This document shows, one piece after another, positions 11,365-22,975 of a stretch of 64,000 nt of DNA. The stretch is from contig CM055897.1 of assembly GCA_029582155.1 (NCBI GenBank), forward strand, positions 15,924,482 to 15,988,481, read 5' to 3'. The position numbers were made by a program, and so were the translations under genes. Position 1 is the first letter of the stretch. Every line of letters begins with the position of its first letter. The DNA is from Panopea generosa. Lineage: Eukaryota > Mollusca > Bivalvia > Adapedonta > Hiatellidae. Under the pieces are notes generated by a model. The model saw nothing but the letters and a program-made list of their open reading frames with translations, had not been told where the DNA came from and ran no database searches.

Positions 11365-12760
11365 TTTATTATTTGAAATGCTACGTAAGGGTTAGTTTCA
11401 ACTGTTATTTGAAATGTTACGGTAATGGTTAGTTTTATCTTTTATTTGAAATGCTACGGTAATGGTTAGTTTTAACTTTTAACTTTTATTTGAAATGCCA
11501 CAGTAATGTTTAGTTTTAACTTTTATTTGAAATACTACGGAAATGGTTACTTTTAACTTTTAACTTTTATTTAAAATGCTACAGTAATGGTTAGTTTTAA
11601 CTTTTAACTTTTATTTGAAATGCTACGGTAATTGTTAGTTTTAACTTTTAACTTTTATTTGAAATGCTACGGTAATTGTTAGTTTTAACTTTTAACTTTT
11701 ATTTGAAATGCTACGGTAATGGTAAGTTTTAACTTTTAACTTTTATTTGAAACAATACAGTAATGGTTATTTTTAACTTTTAACTTTTATTTGAAATAAT
11801 ACAGTAACGGTTAGTTTTAACTTTTAACTTTTATTTGAAATGCTACAGTAATGGTTAGTTTTAACTTTTATTTGAAATACTACAGTAATGGTTAGTTTTA
11901 ACTTTTATTTGAAATACTACAGCAATGGTTAGTTTTAACTTTTAACTTTTGTTTGAAATGCTACAGTAATGTTTAGTTTTAACTTTTATTTGAAATGCTT
12001 CAGTAATGTTTAGTTTTAACTTTTATTTGAAATACTACGGAAATGGTTACTTTTAACTTTTAACTTTTATTTAAAATGCTACAGTAATGGTTAGTTTTAA
12101 CTTTAACTTTTATTTGAAATGCTACAGTAATGTTTTGTTTTAACTTTTATTTGGAATACTACGGTAATGGTTAGTTTAAACTTTTAACTTTTATTTGAAA
12201 TGCTACGGTGATGGTTAGTTTTAACTTTTAACTTTTATTTGAAATGCTACGGTAATTGTTAGTTTTAACTTTTAACTTTTATTTGAAATGCTACGGTAAT
12301 GGTAAGTTTTAACTTTTTAACTTTTATTTGAAATAATACAGTAATGGTTAGTTTTAACTTTTAACTTTTATTTGAAATGCTACAGTAATGGTTAGTTTTA
12401 ACTTTTATTTGAAATACTACAGTAATGGTTAGTTTTAACTTTTAACTTTTATTTGAAATGCTACAGTAATGTTTAGTTTTAACTTTTATTTGAAATACTA
12501 CGGTAATGGTTAGTTTTAACTTTTAACTTTTATTTGAAATGCTACGGTAATGGTTAGTTTTAACTTTAAACTTTTATTTGAAATACTACGGTAATAGTTA
12601 GTTTTAACTTTTATTTAAAATACTACGGTAATGTTTAGTTTTAACTTTTATTTGAAATACTACGGTAATGATTAGTTTTTACTTTTATTTGAAATACTAC
12701 GGTAATGATTAGTTTTTACTTTTATTTGAAATGCTACAGTAATGGTTAGATTTTACTTCA
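11365..12760. repeat. Array B: 37/46 bp minisatellite
   Basis: Roughly 33 tandem units of the type GAAATGCTACGGTAATGG plus TTAGTTTTAACTTTTATTT. Units come in two lengths, because many carry one extra 9 bp TTAACTTTT block. CAG/CGG variants of GCTACRGTAATG are interspersed. Non-coding. Confidence 0.95.
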
Positions 12761-12896
12761 ATATTGTGCCAAGCCGGAAAGACGATTGCTGTTCTGTCTT
12801 TATTCTGTAAACGTGTTTATTTTCGACTATATAAACTAATAAATGTATCAATGTCAATATACATCATTTGATAAGACGGGGAGGTAGTAGAGGAAA
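12761..12896. other. Spacer
   Basis: Short AT-rich sequence between array B and a SINE; nothing recognised. Confidence 0.4.
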
Positions 12897-13187
12897 GATT
12901 GATTGATTGATTGAATATTTAGCGTCATTTTATGCCATCGAGGGTTAACAGACTGATCGATCAAATAACCTAACCACTGAACAGTTAACCAGTACTCGAG
13001 CACATCCCATCTCCGCAAGTAACTGATAACTTCCCCACTTGAATCAGCGGTGAGAGACGAATGATAATGAAACACAATGTCGTATATATATCAATCTTCA
13101 GGGAGACTGTTGCCGGGCGGGGATTCGAACAAATGACCCCTGGATTGATAGTCAGACGCGTAAACGACTGAGCTTATCGGGCCCGGC
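12897..13187 (-). mobile_element. SINE-A copy, near full length
   Basis: On the minus strand: tRNA-like head (GCCGGGCCCGATAAGCTCAG, then the anticodon-arm region TGACTATCAATCCAGG), B box with a mutated TTGTTCGAATCC, then the full body and a (CAAT)n tail at 12897-12913. Possible target duplication GAGGAAAGA (about 12892) and GAAGAAAGA (about 13189), one mismatch. This is the best length standard (291 bp) for the family here. Several minus-strand open frames at 12854-13367 are shadows. Confidence 0.9.
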
Positions 13188-14032
13188 TGAAGAAAGAGAG
13201 ATACAAAAGAATATATAAGAGAAATTGGAGAGAAAATTGAAGTCGATGACAAGCTTAACATATAATTCGAATATAAAGTGAAGAAAAGGAAAAGAATGAA
13301 GAGCAAGACAAAACAGAAAAGAACACCAATTACTGTAAGTCTTCATATCATTTATAATACAAATCAAATATAATCCATTCCTCTAATAACCGGTTTGTTG
13401 TAATGAAATTTAAAGAGAAAAATCATATGATAAATTGCCATCGTTTTTTTTTCAGAACATTATTCTAACGTTTTTTGAAACTTCTTAATGGATAGTCACT
13501 ATTACCATAATTGTCAATTATAGAACATATGTTTTGGTGTGTCTTAATAGAACATAATACTACCCTTGATCGACGGGTATCTCTTTAGAGCAATAGATTA
13601 CATAAATTGATCGCTAACTTTTTTTAGTAAATACTTAGCTATTCAACTGCAATTTTACACAAACAGAGTATAGCATGTCATAGCTCCTGACCCAGACAGT
13701 GTCTCAATATTGACCAAAAGATGGTCAGTATTGAAAAACGGACAAAACGTGAATAATTAAATACCAAATCGCGCCAACCATTCAAGCACTGAAATAGCTA
13801 TGTTCTATATAGTGACGGGTAATTGCATTAGACAAACTTCACGAATGTTTTTACGACTTTGTTTTGTAAGCTATGAATATGTGTATATATTTGTTAAATG
13901 TACAGCCTTAAAAGAATTATATGTTTAATATATAAGTAGAAAATCCGGCTATAAAACATATAAAATGGCAGTTTAGTCATAATTCAAGAGTAGGTCAACA
14001 ATACTTCATTTTAACGTATGTGCAGGGAAGTT
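13188..14032. other. AT-rich spacer
   Basis: About 0.85 kb without a recognisable gene, RNA or repeat. Confidence 0.4.
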
Positions 14033-14326
14033 GTACATTTGTTGTATCGGGATACGGTCCAGTACATTTGTTGTATCGGGATACGGTCCAGTACATTTGT
14101 TGTATCGGGATACGGTCCAGTACATTTGTTGTATCGGGATACGGTCCAGTACATTTGTTGAATCGGGATACGGTCCAGTACATTTGTTGAATCGGGATAC
14201 GGTCCAGTACATTTGTTGAATCGGGATACGGTCCAGTACATTTGTTGAATCGGGATACGGTCCAGTACATTTGTTGAATCGGGATACGGTCCAGTACATT
14301 TGTTGTATCGGGATACGGTCCAGTAC
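14033..14326. repeat. Array C: 29 bp minisatellite
   Basis: Ten nearly identical copies of GTACATTTGTTGTATCGGGA plus TACGGTCCA. A TGTATC variant forms the first four units and the last, and a TGAATC variant forms the five between, so copies expanded in blocks. The period is not a multiple of three, which explains the overlapping open frames in several frames. Confidence 0.97.
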
Positions 14327-14409
14327 GAGTATGTTTGTCATCTAACTGAATCCAAGTTCAAAGCTAACAATCTAGATGTGTGGTGTCACCATTCCATTAT
14401 TCAGGTAGA

Positions 14410-14549
14410 TACAGTCAAACCTGTGTAAGCGGTCACCTCTATTAAGCAGCCATATCATAGCAAATTAACCTGTATTTAGCAACAACTTGTCTCAAAAGGT
14501 AACTTTTGCTCCTTCCATCGACTGTCTGCTTAAGACAGGTTTGACTGTA
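14410..14549. mobile_element. MITE-2 copy 2 (140 bp)
   Basis: The best-preserved terminal repeats of the family: TACAGTCAAACCTGTGTAAG on the left and, reverse complemented, TACAGTCAAACCTGTCTTAAG on the right. Shorter interior than the other copies. Flanked by TA-rich sequence. Confidence 0.82.
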
Positions 14550-15664
14550 TTTGTAAAATCGAATGAGACTTCAAAATACGTCATTTTTTTATAAAATGCA
14601 TACACTACACAAAATATTCACTCGGTCGGAGAAGACCATGTTCCCCTTCATGAATAAACCAATTGATCAACATGTATCTGCTTTACATGTTTTATGTATG
14701 TATATATGTATGCGTGATATTTTTTTTTCTTCACATATTTTTCTGTAATATAAGATGCAGTTTGTGTAACGTCATGTATGTAAATATATTCCCGTGTGTA
14801 TATGTGCATATGGGCCTATGGCCTATGGCCTACTGAATTACAAATAAAAAAAAAAGGAAAAATGTGCTCTGTTTATCACTTCATGCACTCAATGTTTCAC
14901 ATGCTGTGCATGTCATGATTGTTGAGTATTCGATACATTATTCAAGATAGTTTAATCAAAATCGAAATCGTACCTAACACATTAAATATAGAACAGTTTC
15001 GATAAGCGCCAATCCTGAATCGGCAGAAATTTAATTTTCTCTAGACATCAAACATTACATGACGTAGGTGATCAATGGTTCTATTGTACGTTGGTACTCA
15101 GAAATGAAAAAAGAAGGGCCAAACTGACTGTTACTCATATGATATTAACGATATAGTCTATATGGGCCCATTTGTATTTGCTATTCACATACAGTTTATT
15201 GTACATATACATGGCGTTATTATCAATATAGTGATCGTCACTGCATTGTTTGTAATACATGTATGTGTATGCCATATACATTTGCTGATAGCGTAGTTAT
15301 ATCTATTTGATTAGAAGGAAAATATATTTGAAATATTAAGATTTGATATGACAAGCTATTATTGGCGGTTTCTCAACGTGTATCGAACATGCATTAAATA
15401 TTCTCATGCACAGATAACATTCAGTTTTACTTTCTTTTCTTTTTTTCTTTACAAACTGTTATAATTTATGTATTCACTACTTTCTTTATAGAAAAGAATG
15501 CTAAATATGTTTTTATTAAACAACCTAATTCCATTCATTAAAAGAATTTACTATGCGTTCCTTTTATTTTCAGATTTTATATTGTTAATAATTCACTTAT
15601 TTGTTTAACTGCACGTTCAAGTTGCTAGATGGTCGCCATCGTATATTCTGGCAAAATATCTACA
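14550..15664. other. AT-rich spacer
   Basis: About 1.1 kb. Contains a small GGCCTAT triplication at about 14813-14832. No gene recognised; the 61-codon frame at 14563-14748 has no features. Confidence 0.4.
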
Positions 15665-17153
15665 TACATGTACATGCATATTGCATACACTCAGCGTTAT
15701 GAATACATGTATATTGTATACTCCCAGCGTTGTGAATACATGCATATTTCATACACCCAGCGTTGTGAATATATGCATATTTCATACACTCAGCGTTATT
15801 AATACATGCATATTTCATACACTCAGCGTTATGAATATATGCATATTTCATACACCCAGCGTTGTGAATATATGCATATTTCATACACCCAGCGTTGTGA
15901 ATACATGCATATTTCATACACTCAGCGTTATGAATACATGTACATTTTATACTCCCAGCGTTGTTAATACATGCATATTTCATACACCCAGCGTTGTGAA
16001 TATATGCATATTTTATACTCCCAGCGTTATACTCCCAGCGTTATGAATACATGCATATTTTATACTCCCAGCGTTATACTCCCAGCTATATGAATACATG
16101 CATATTTTATACTCCCAGCGTTATGAATACATGCATATTTTATACTCCCAGCGTTATGAATACATGCATATTTTATACTCCCAGCGATATGAATACATGC
16201 ATATTTTATACTCCCAGCGTCATGAATACATACATATTTTATACTCCCAGCGTTATAAATACATGTATATTTTATACTCCCAGCGCTGCAAATACATGCA
16301 TATTTCATATACCCAGCGTTGTGAATATATGTATATGTTATACTCCCATCGTTATACTCCCAGCGTTATGAATACATGCATATTTTATACTCCCAGCGTT
16401 ATACTCCCAGCGTTATGAATACATGCATATTTTATACTCCCAGCGTTATACTCCCAGCGTTATGAATGCATGCATATTTTATACTCCCAGCGTTATGAAT
16501 ACATGCATATTTTATACTCCCAGCGTTATGAATACATGCATATTTTATACTCCCAGCGTTATACTCCCAGCGTTATGAATACATGCATATTTTATACTCC
16601 CAGCGTTATACTCCCAGCGTTATGAATGCATGCATATTTTATACTCCCAGCGTTATGAATACATGCATATTTTATACTCCCAGCGTTATACTCCCAGCGT
16701 TATGAATACATGTATATTTTATACTCCCAGCGTTATGAATACATGCATATTTTATACTCCCAGCGTTATGAATACATGCATATTTTATACTCCCAGCGTT
16801 ATACTCCCAGCGTTATGAATACATGCATATTTTATACTCCCAGCGTTATACTCCCAGCGTTATGAATGCATGCATATTTTATACTCCCAGCGTTATGAAT
16901 ACATGCATATTTTATACTCCCAGCGTTATACTCCCAGCGTTATGAATACATGCATATTTTATACTCCCAGCGTTATACTCCCAGCGTTATGAATACATGC
17001 ATATTTTATACTCCCAGCGTTATACTCCCAGCGTTATGAATACATGCATATTTTATACTCCCAGCGTTATGAATACATGCATATTTTATATTCCCAGCGT
17101 TATACTCCCAGCGTTATGAATGCATGCATATTTTATATTCCCAGCGTTATGAA
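15665..17153. repeat. Array D: 33/47 bp minisatellite
   Basis: About 40 units of a 33 bp monomer (GTTATGAATACATGCATATT plus TTATACTCCCAGC). From 16021 onward many units carry an extra 14 bp GTTATACTCCCAGC, which is a duplication of the monomer's own end, giving a 33/47 mosaic. The left third is an older subfamily with TTCATACACCCAGCGTTGTG. Because 33 is a multiple of three, long frames run through both strands; they are artefacts. Confidence 0.97.
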
Positions 17154-17809
17154 TTTGTCCATGAATCTCCCTATAAGATAGAGTATAATAAAAACCGATG
17201 CTCCATATTGGAATCAAATAGCAGGTGGTTTAAACATATTTTATTTCCAATGCATGTGTATGTATACATTTTATACAGCAAATGGATTGGACCACAAGTT
17301 CTCTAAGCTTAAATTTTGCCCTTCTCATTATTCAATTAACAATGACTATGTTTATGATATTATTTGACAAATAATCGATATGCATTGCTACACGTTCTGA
17401 GGTTTCATGTATTTACTTAGCTATGCCAGTGACAGTGAAATTCGAAACCTGACATCATAATCCTTAATTATCTTCAATTATAAAAATCGATAATTTTCAT
17501 ATCTCTGCCTGCCTCCTGGCTAAATTCGTTCTCATCCCGTGTTAGAAAGTGTGTAGCCCATTAATCATTCCATTAGTGGTGCAAGCAAAATCGGCCTTAG
17601 ATAAAGGGAGATAATAAATTATTCACAGTTTTCAGATAAGTTTAAATCAGTTTCTGTTTATGTAGATGGACATTAAACACAGATGCGTGTGAACAGGGCG
17701 TGACATGGCGTTGATGCCTACTATCTAAGCGGTTATCGGGTGTTTAAATATTCTATTTTATTGTTCAGTTTCGTACTAGGTCACTAGGATTGTTTTAATT
17801 ATTTAGAGA
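17154..17809. other. AT-rich spacer
   Basis: No gene or repeat recognised. Confidence 0.4.
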
Positions 17810-18105
17810 GTCGGACCTGTTTAACCCAGTCGCTAGCACGTTAGACTATTAATTCAGGGATCGTGAGTTCGAATCCCCGTATTGACACAGTGATGACTGA
17901 TATAGAAAATTGCGCATCATCGTCATTTGTCTCTGATCGCCGATTAAAGTGGACAAGTTATCAGTTACTTGCGGAGATTGGCGTGCTCGAGTACAGGTTA
18001 ATCTTTCAGGATCCAAGGACAAAGTGGATAGGTTAACTTGTAGTTTGTTAGCCATCGATGACATAAATAACGCTTGATATGCAAACAAACAAACAAACAA
18101 ATAAA
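17810..18105 (+). mobile_element. SINE-A copy, near full length
   Basis: Head with a modified A box (TTTAACCCAGTCGCTAGCAC), good B box (GTCGTGAGTTCGAATCCCC with an ATC variant), body with all family blocks, and the tail (CAAA)n at 18083-18105. The body is moderately diverged (for example GATCGCCGATTAAAGTGG). Confidence 0.88.
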
Positions 18106-18649
18106 ATCTTTAGAGGTAGGGCCTGTCATCTTTAACTTAGACAAAGTATGATTTGTAGATAGGTTCTTTCTTTCTCTTTCTTCCTAAACTGTAACCGATA
18201 ATTTCTGATCGTCATGGAGTAGTGGAGGCATATAACAGTAAAAAACTGTATATATGTTTAAAGTTAAGCACATTGACTATACGTGATGGGACTTTAAATC
18301 GGGAATCCGTATGACGGTACTATACATCGAACACGTTAAAGAATTAAAATAAACTTACGATGGGTTTCTTTCTGTACGTTGGGTTTATTTCACTATCCCT
18401 ATCAAACGTAAAAATAATAACACATTTCTTGGGGCACCGTTCATATGGGAAACTGATGGCGATGTAAAATAGGCTTGTATACAACAAATGATAAACATGT
18501 TTTCGAACATGTTGTGTCAATGGAATGACAGAATAAAGAAGGCTGTAAATTGGCAATTGCATTAAAATAAAGGTGCTACATATTGGCACGTTTATCTATA
18601 AGCTTATGGTATACTTATCATTATTACAAAGATAAAATATATCAAGGAA

Positions 18650-18681
<32 letters not shown>

Positions 18682-19209
18682 CGAAATAGTCATAATCACA
18701 TGTTAGCTGTCCCGACATGTAATTTTTACAAGTTGAACATAAGGAATAAAAAAGAATTTAATGAACAATTAAGAAAAAAATATTACACTAAATATTAAAT
18801 GACCAAAAGATTTAATCCTGTAATATATACACTTAACGTGGTTTTCAGATTTTTTTGCTGATTATATCATATTTTAACTGGGTTTAACTTGAAGGCTAGC
18901 TTCTTTTTCTCGGCTCAGTGAAGGTATAAATGAGCACATTTTAATTGGGGGTTTACGGCTTATCAACAAAATAAATAATTTACAAATACGGCGATAACAG
19001 GAATCAAACTACGTGAAAGTACTGATTCTGGGTTTTAATGAATACTCATTTTAAGTTTGTGCTATAAAAATAAAGTATAACTTTAAAAACTTAAATCTTT
19101 TGTATATGACGTCACCTTAATTATAGTTTTGAATAGAGTATGGCTTTACTTTTCAAGCTAAATAAGATCATTACGAACGACTTAACATTGAATTTAAACT
19201 GTTACATTG
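18106..19209. other. AT-rich spacer with a T run
   Basis: Contains a 26 bp T run at 18649-18674. No gene recognised; short frames at 18344-18798 lack features. Confidence 0.4.
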
Positions 19210-19375
19210 TCTAACTGTCATCAAGGGTTTGATAGTTCGAATCCCGATCCGGTCATAGAGTCCGCTTTGATGATTTCTCATGGACATTGTGCTATGAATC
19301 TCCCGCCACTGACTATTTGGGGAAGTAGTCAGTGGCATGCAGGTATGGGGTGTGTATAGTACTGGTTAACGGCGT
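19210..19375 (+). mobile_element. SINE-A variant subfamily, single-unit copy
   Basis: B-box region ATAGTTCGAATCCC, then CATAGAGTCCGCTTTGATGA, TGGACATTGTGCTATGAATC, ATTTGGGGAAGTAGTCAGTG, GCATGCAGGTATGGGGTGTG and AGTACTGGTTAACGGCG. It shares these specific differences from canonical SINE-A with the copy at 22976, including an end at GGTTAACGGCG instead of the usual 3' region. It carries exactly one copy of the block that became array E, so it represents the pre-expansion state. Confidence 0.75.
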
Positions 19376-20215
19376 ATAGATATGCTGATAACTGTCAAAG
19401 AATTGTACTACTGTTATACATAAAAGCGTACAACATTATACAACAAAAACAAAAATATTTACTTATAATTTCATCAGGTTCGTCGCATCTAAATAAGTAT
19501 AATTATGTAATGTAAATAAAGCCTGAGTTACTATTGACAATAAATACCATATGCCAACATTACTGATAACCATCTACTAACTAAACATATGTAAAATACG
19601 GCAATAATTAACTGACTTAGTAAGTACACCTTTGCCAGGAACAACTTGAACTGCTATAAGAAAGTATCATACACAAAGTTCTGCACAAGTATTAAACACA
19701 ACGTATTATAAACATACTTCTCTTGAATATCATCAAATCAATCCTTTCGCTTTACTAATATTCCGTTTTTTCACATACATTTAAAAAGTAATAGGTGATA
19801 CAAGCGATCAGTTAACCTTATTTTCCAGCTGAATTATTTATCGTTTGTTGTGCATACACCTATCATACTAAATGGTTCCATATACCGTTGGAATAATCAA
19901 TCCTTTGTAACCGTGACCGCGTGTACATAAGGACAAAAAATTCAATCTTATTCGATTATTCAAAAGCAAAGAAATAAGATCAGATTAACACAAGCTTTCT
20001 AATTCAGTTAATTTACACCAACATTGGGATATCAGATTTTGATCAAAATCCAAGATTTTCGTTTCTTAATCTGATTACGAGCCAAACATAGTAGGGTCTA
20101 AGGTCAACGATAAATATTATGTCTGGCTGTTTAATGTACTTTTACCGGTACGTAATTGCCTTTATTCAATCAACGACGAGGTTGACTAATTGTATATCTA
20201 TTACGTGTCTGATAT
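19376..20215. other. AT-rich spacer
   Basis: No gene or repeat recognised. Confidence 0.4.
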
Positions 20216-20747
20216 ATAGGGGAGACCATGTTATTGTCTGATATTATCATCTTTATCAGGTGAGGCTTAGAAAAAAAACACTATATTTCTAATTCATCTT
20301 TTTTTTTAATAAAACTGAAAATCAGCATCAAAATTGTGTTACAGTCTGTAAAGATTCTGTTCATGTCAAAATATATAAGTATACATAAAGGCGTCATGTG
20401 CCTGATAAACTTGCGTTGACATGAAAACCTATGTTTATCCGGCAGGCAGTTTATCAACAGAAATGAATGCATTGACATGATAAATAGAGAAGAACATGTT
20501 ATTGTCTGATATTATCAACTTTATAATGTGAGGCTTAGAAAAACACTTTATTTGTTATACGTCTTTTTTAATAAAATTGAAAATCAGCATAAACATTTTG
20601 TTACAATCTGTAGAGATTATGTCAATGTCAAAATGTATAATTATTCATAATGACGTCATGTGCCTGATAAACTTGCATTGACGTTATATATCTATGTTTA
20701 TCCGACAGGCAGTTTATCAACAGAAATGAATGCATTGACATGATAAA
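20216..20747. repeat. 268 bp tandem duplication
   Basis: Copy 1 (20216-20483) and copy 2 (20484-20747) both run from CATGTTATTGTCTGATATTA through GTGAGGCTTAGAAAAA and GTCATGTGCCTGATAAACTT to CAACAGAAATGAATGCATTG. The offset is constant at 268 bp near the start, with small indels later. Each copy contains a small dyad between CCTGATAAAC and GTTTATCCG(G/A)CAGG. The minus-strand frame at 20281-20478 is not conserved in copy 2, so it is not coding. Confidence 0.88.
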
Positions 20748-20914
20748 AATCAATTATGGTGCGTCTGTGCTTCTGCAGCTGGCCTAGCCTAAATACATTC
20801 GATATATTAATGCTATCCAATTAAAAGAAAAACATTTTAAGTATATCTAGTTATAACTATTTAATTATTCAAAAAAGAAAAAAAATGATGTTTACCCATG
20901 TCGATACATTGTAA

Positions 20915-21125
<211 letters not shown>

Positions 21126-21743
21126 AAAGTTATTGTTGTATTTGAAGAGACGTCGCCTACAAATGTATGTTCGCGATATGATCAAAATGTACGTAGTCTT
21201 AAAGAAAATCATGTAACTTGTATCAAACAGTGCCATTTTCTGTAACAACATTTGTTACTTTCTTGAAACGGTTGTTTATAAAGATCCTCTATAATTAGAT
21301 ATATTCGTGATTTTAGTGAAACCGATACCGGAAAATTCCGAATGCACTTCGTTTATTACCGGAATTCAGAAAGTATGTTATTATATCTCTTTACCGGCTC
21401 CAAGCGTCAACTAATATTTACTGCCAATATTTTTCTGTGTATCCAGAAGAGAACAATCGAATGAATTCACTTGTAGACTTCAAAACGAGGCTTGTAGACT
21501 TCAAAACGAGGCGTGATTGATGAAATAAACAACAACAACAACAACAACAACAATAACAACAACAACACATCATCCGGTAACGGCAACATTCATATCACCG
21601 AAGAGGAAAGAACATATTTCATAATGAAGTAACAAACACATTCATAGTTTTATCTATGGGATGCTTTATTCTTAACATTATTCAAGAGTATATCCTTAAA
21701 CATTTGTCTTATAGACGATGCCTACCATAATCATGAATACACA
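21126..21743. other. Spacer with (CAA)n and a small duplication
   Basis: Holds an 18 bp direct duplication (CTTGTAGACTTCAAAACGAGG twice, 21471-21511) and a (CAA)n tract at about 21530-21566. Nothing coding. Confidence 0.5.
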
Positions 21744-21924
21744 TACAGCCAAACCCGTCTTAAGCAGCCACTCGTGGGAAAGAGGAAAATAACCTCTTAA
21801 GACAGGTGGCTGCTTAATACAGGTTGATTTTCACTTAAATTAAAAACATGGTAAATAGAAAATGTGGCTGTTTAAGACAAGTGGTTGCTTAATAGAGCTG
21901 ACCACTAACACAGGTGTAACTGTA
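21744..21924. mobile_element. MITE-2 copy 3 (181 bp)
   Basis: Left end TACAGCCAAACCCGTCTTAAG; right end, reverse complemented, TACAGTTACACCTGTGTTAG. Interior has AAGACAGGTGGCTGCTTAAT and a second, related block. Very similar in length to copy 1. Confidence 0.82.
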
Positions 21925-22545
21925 TTTATAGACGACATTCTAAAAACAAACATTGTAGAAAATAACACAAACTGCAGAAAATCGCACTGATTTCTTTAAA
22001 ATTACATTTTCCTTTTATATATGTACTGTCGGATCATTTCGGGGACATAAGTGTACAGGTGGCCCCCCCTTAAACGGTAAAATTTTACTAATTAATTCAA
22101 TAGCTTAGATTAATTAAAAAAAAAACCGTACCTATCTCACATTTCTGTGTGTGAACCGAAGAGTAGTCTAGGGGCAGGGCAGACCATCAGTCTCGAATGC
22201 AGAATGTATTGTTGGTTCGATCCAAGGCTGAGATATACCAGAAACGTGAACATGGTACTAATTGTAATAGATGCTTTCTTTCTCGAGGTGATCAACATTA
22301 AGAGGATAGTTGCAGGTCTGGTCGACCCGGTCAGTATGATATGACAGTGTATCTATTATATGTGTCTGCGGTATGATCCCACCGTTTGACATTGTCTCGA
22401 GTAAACACCGTCGTGATATATTGTAAGCGACGCTTAAATACCATAACATGTTACATTTTTATGACGTAACATCAAATACTTGAAATACTACTTACACTCC
22501 TCGTATAGGTGATATATACCGCTAATCTTGGTTCTCGTAATGGAT
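21925..22545. other. Spacer with a tRNA-like B box
   Basis: Around 22158-22235 the plus strand reads GTAGTCTAGGGGCAGGGC followed by GTTGGTTCGATCCAAGGC. The spacing resembles a decayed tRNA or SINE head. No tail identified, so I do not name a family. Confidence 0.35.
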
Positions 22546-22975
22546 GGAATGGGGTTTAAAGCCCGTTTTCCATGGCGCGTATTTTTGCTGTGCTATTTTT
22601 CCTTAAGCTACTTTTTGTCGCGCAGTAATAACAGGCTCACATACAATCAATTTCCATGATGCAGATTGTTTGAGCAGAGTTTATAGAGGCACGTGCGTGG
22701 AAATACACATGTATTTATTGTGTAGTGTCCATCCAAAGTGAATTTCCACGCATTGTACATGCAGACAAGCGTATAAAAATCGCCTATACTAGCGACTTTT
22801 GTCCGTGCGGTTATTAGTCAGCGGAGAAACCTGCTCCGATGGAAACGAAGGTATGCTAGATAGCGTAGAGCGATTTTTACAAAAGCAGCCCCTGTTCTGC
22901 GCATACAAATCCCTGCGATTTAGGCGCCGAAACCGTCAGAATATTACGCGCCATGGAAAAAGGCCATCCCATTCC
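22546..22975. mobile_element. Non-autonomous TIR element (~430 bp)
   Basis: Inverted ends: GGAATGGGG...TTTTCCATGGCGCGTA on the left (22546-22581) and, reverse complemented, GGAATGGGATGGCC then TTTTTCCATGGCGCGTA on the right (22945-22975). Sub-terminal sequence also pairs loosely. No transposase. The right end abuts CCGGTTACAGAGTCCG, the start of the SINE-A variant, so the element may have inserted into the SINE head. Superfamily not assigned. Confidence 0.7.

Noticed and set aside
14033-14326. CRISPR-like array of 29 bp repeats
   Set aside because: Units are directly adjacent with no spacers, and the sequence context is eukaryotic.
15660-16818. Long overlapping open frames on both strands
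   Set aside because: The 33 bp period is a multiple of three and the monomer lacks stops, so frames persist by chance; non-coding minisatellite.
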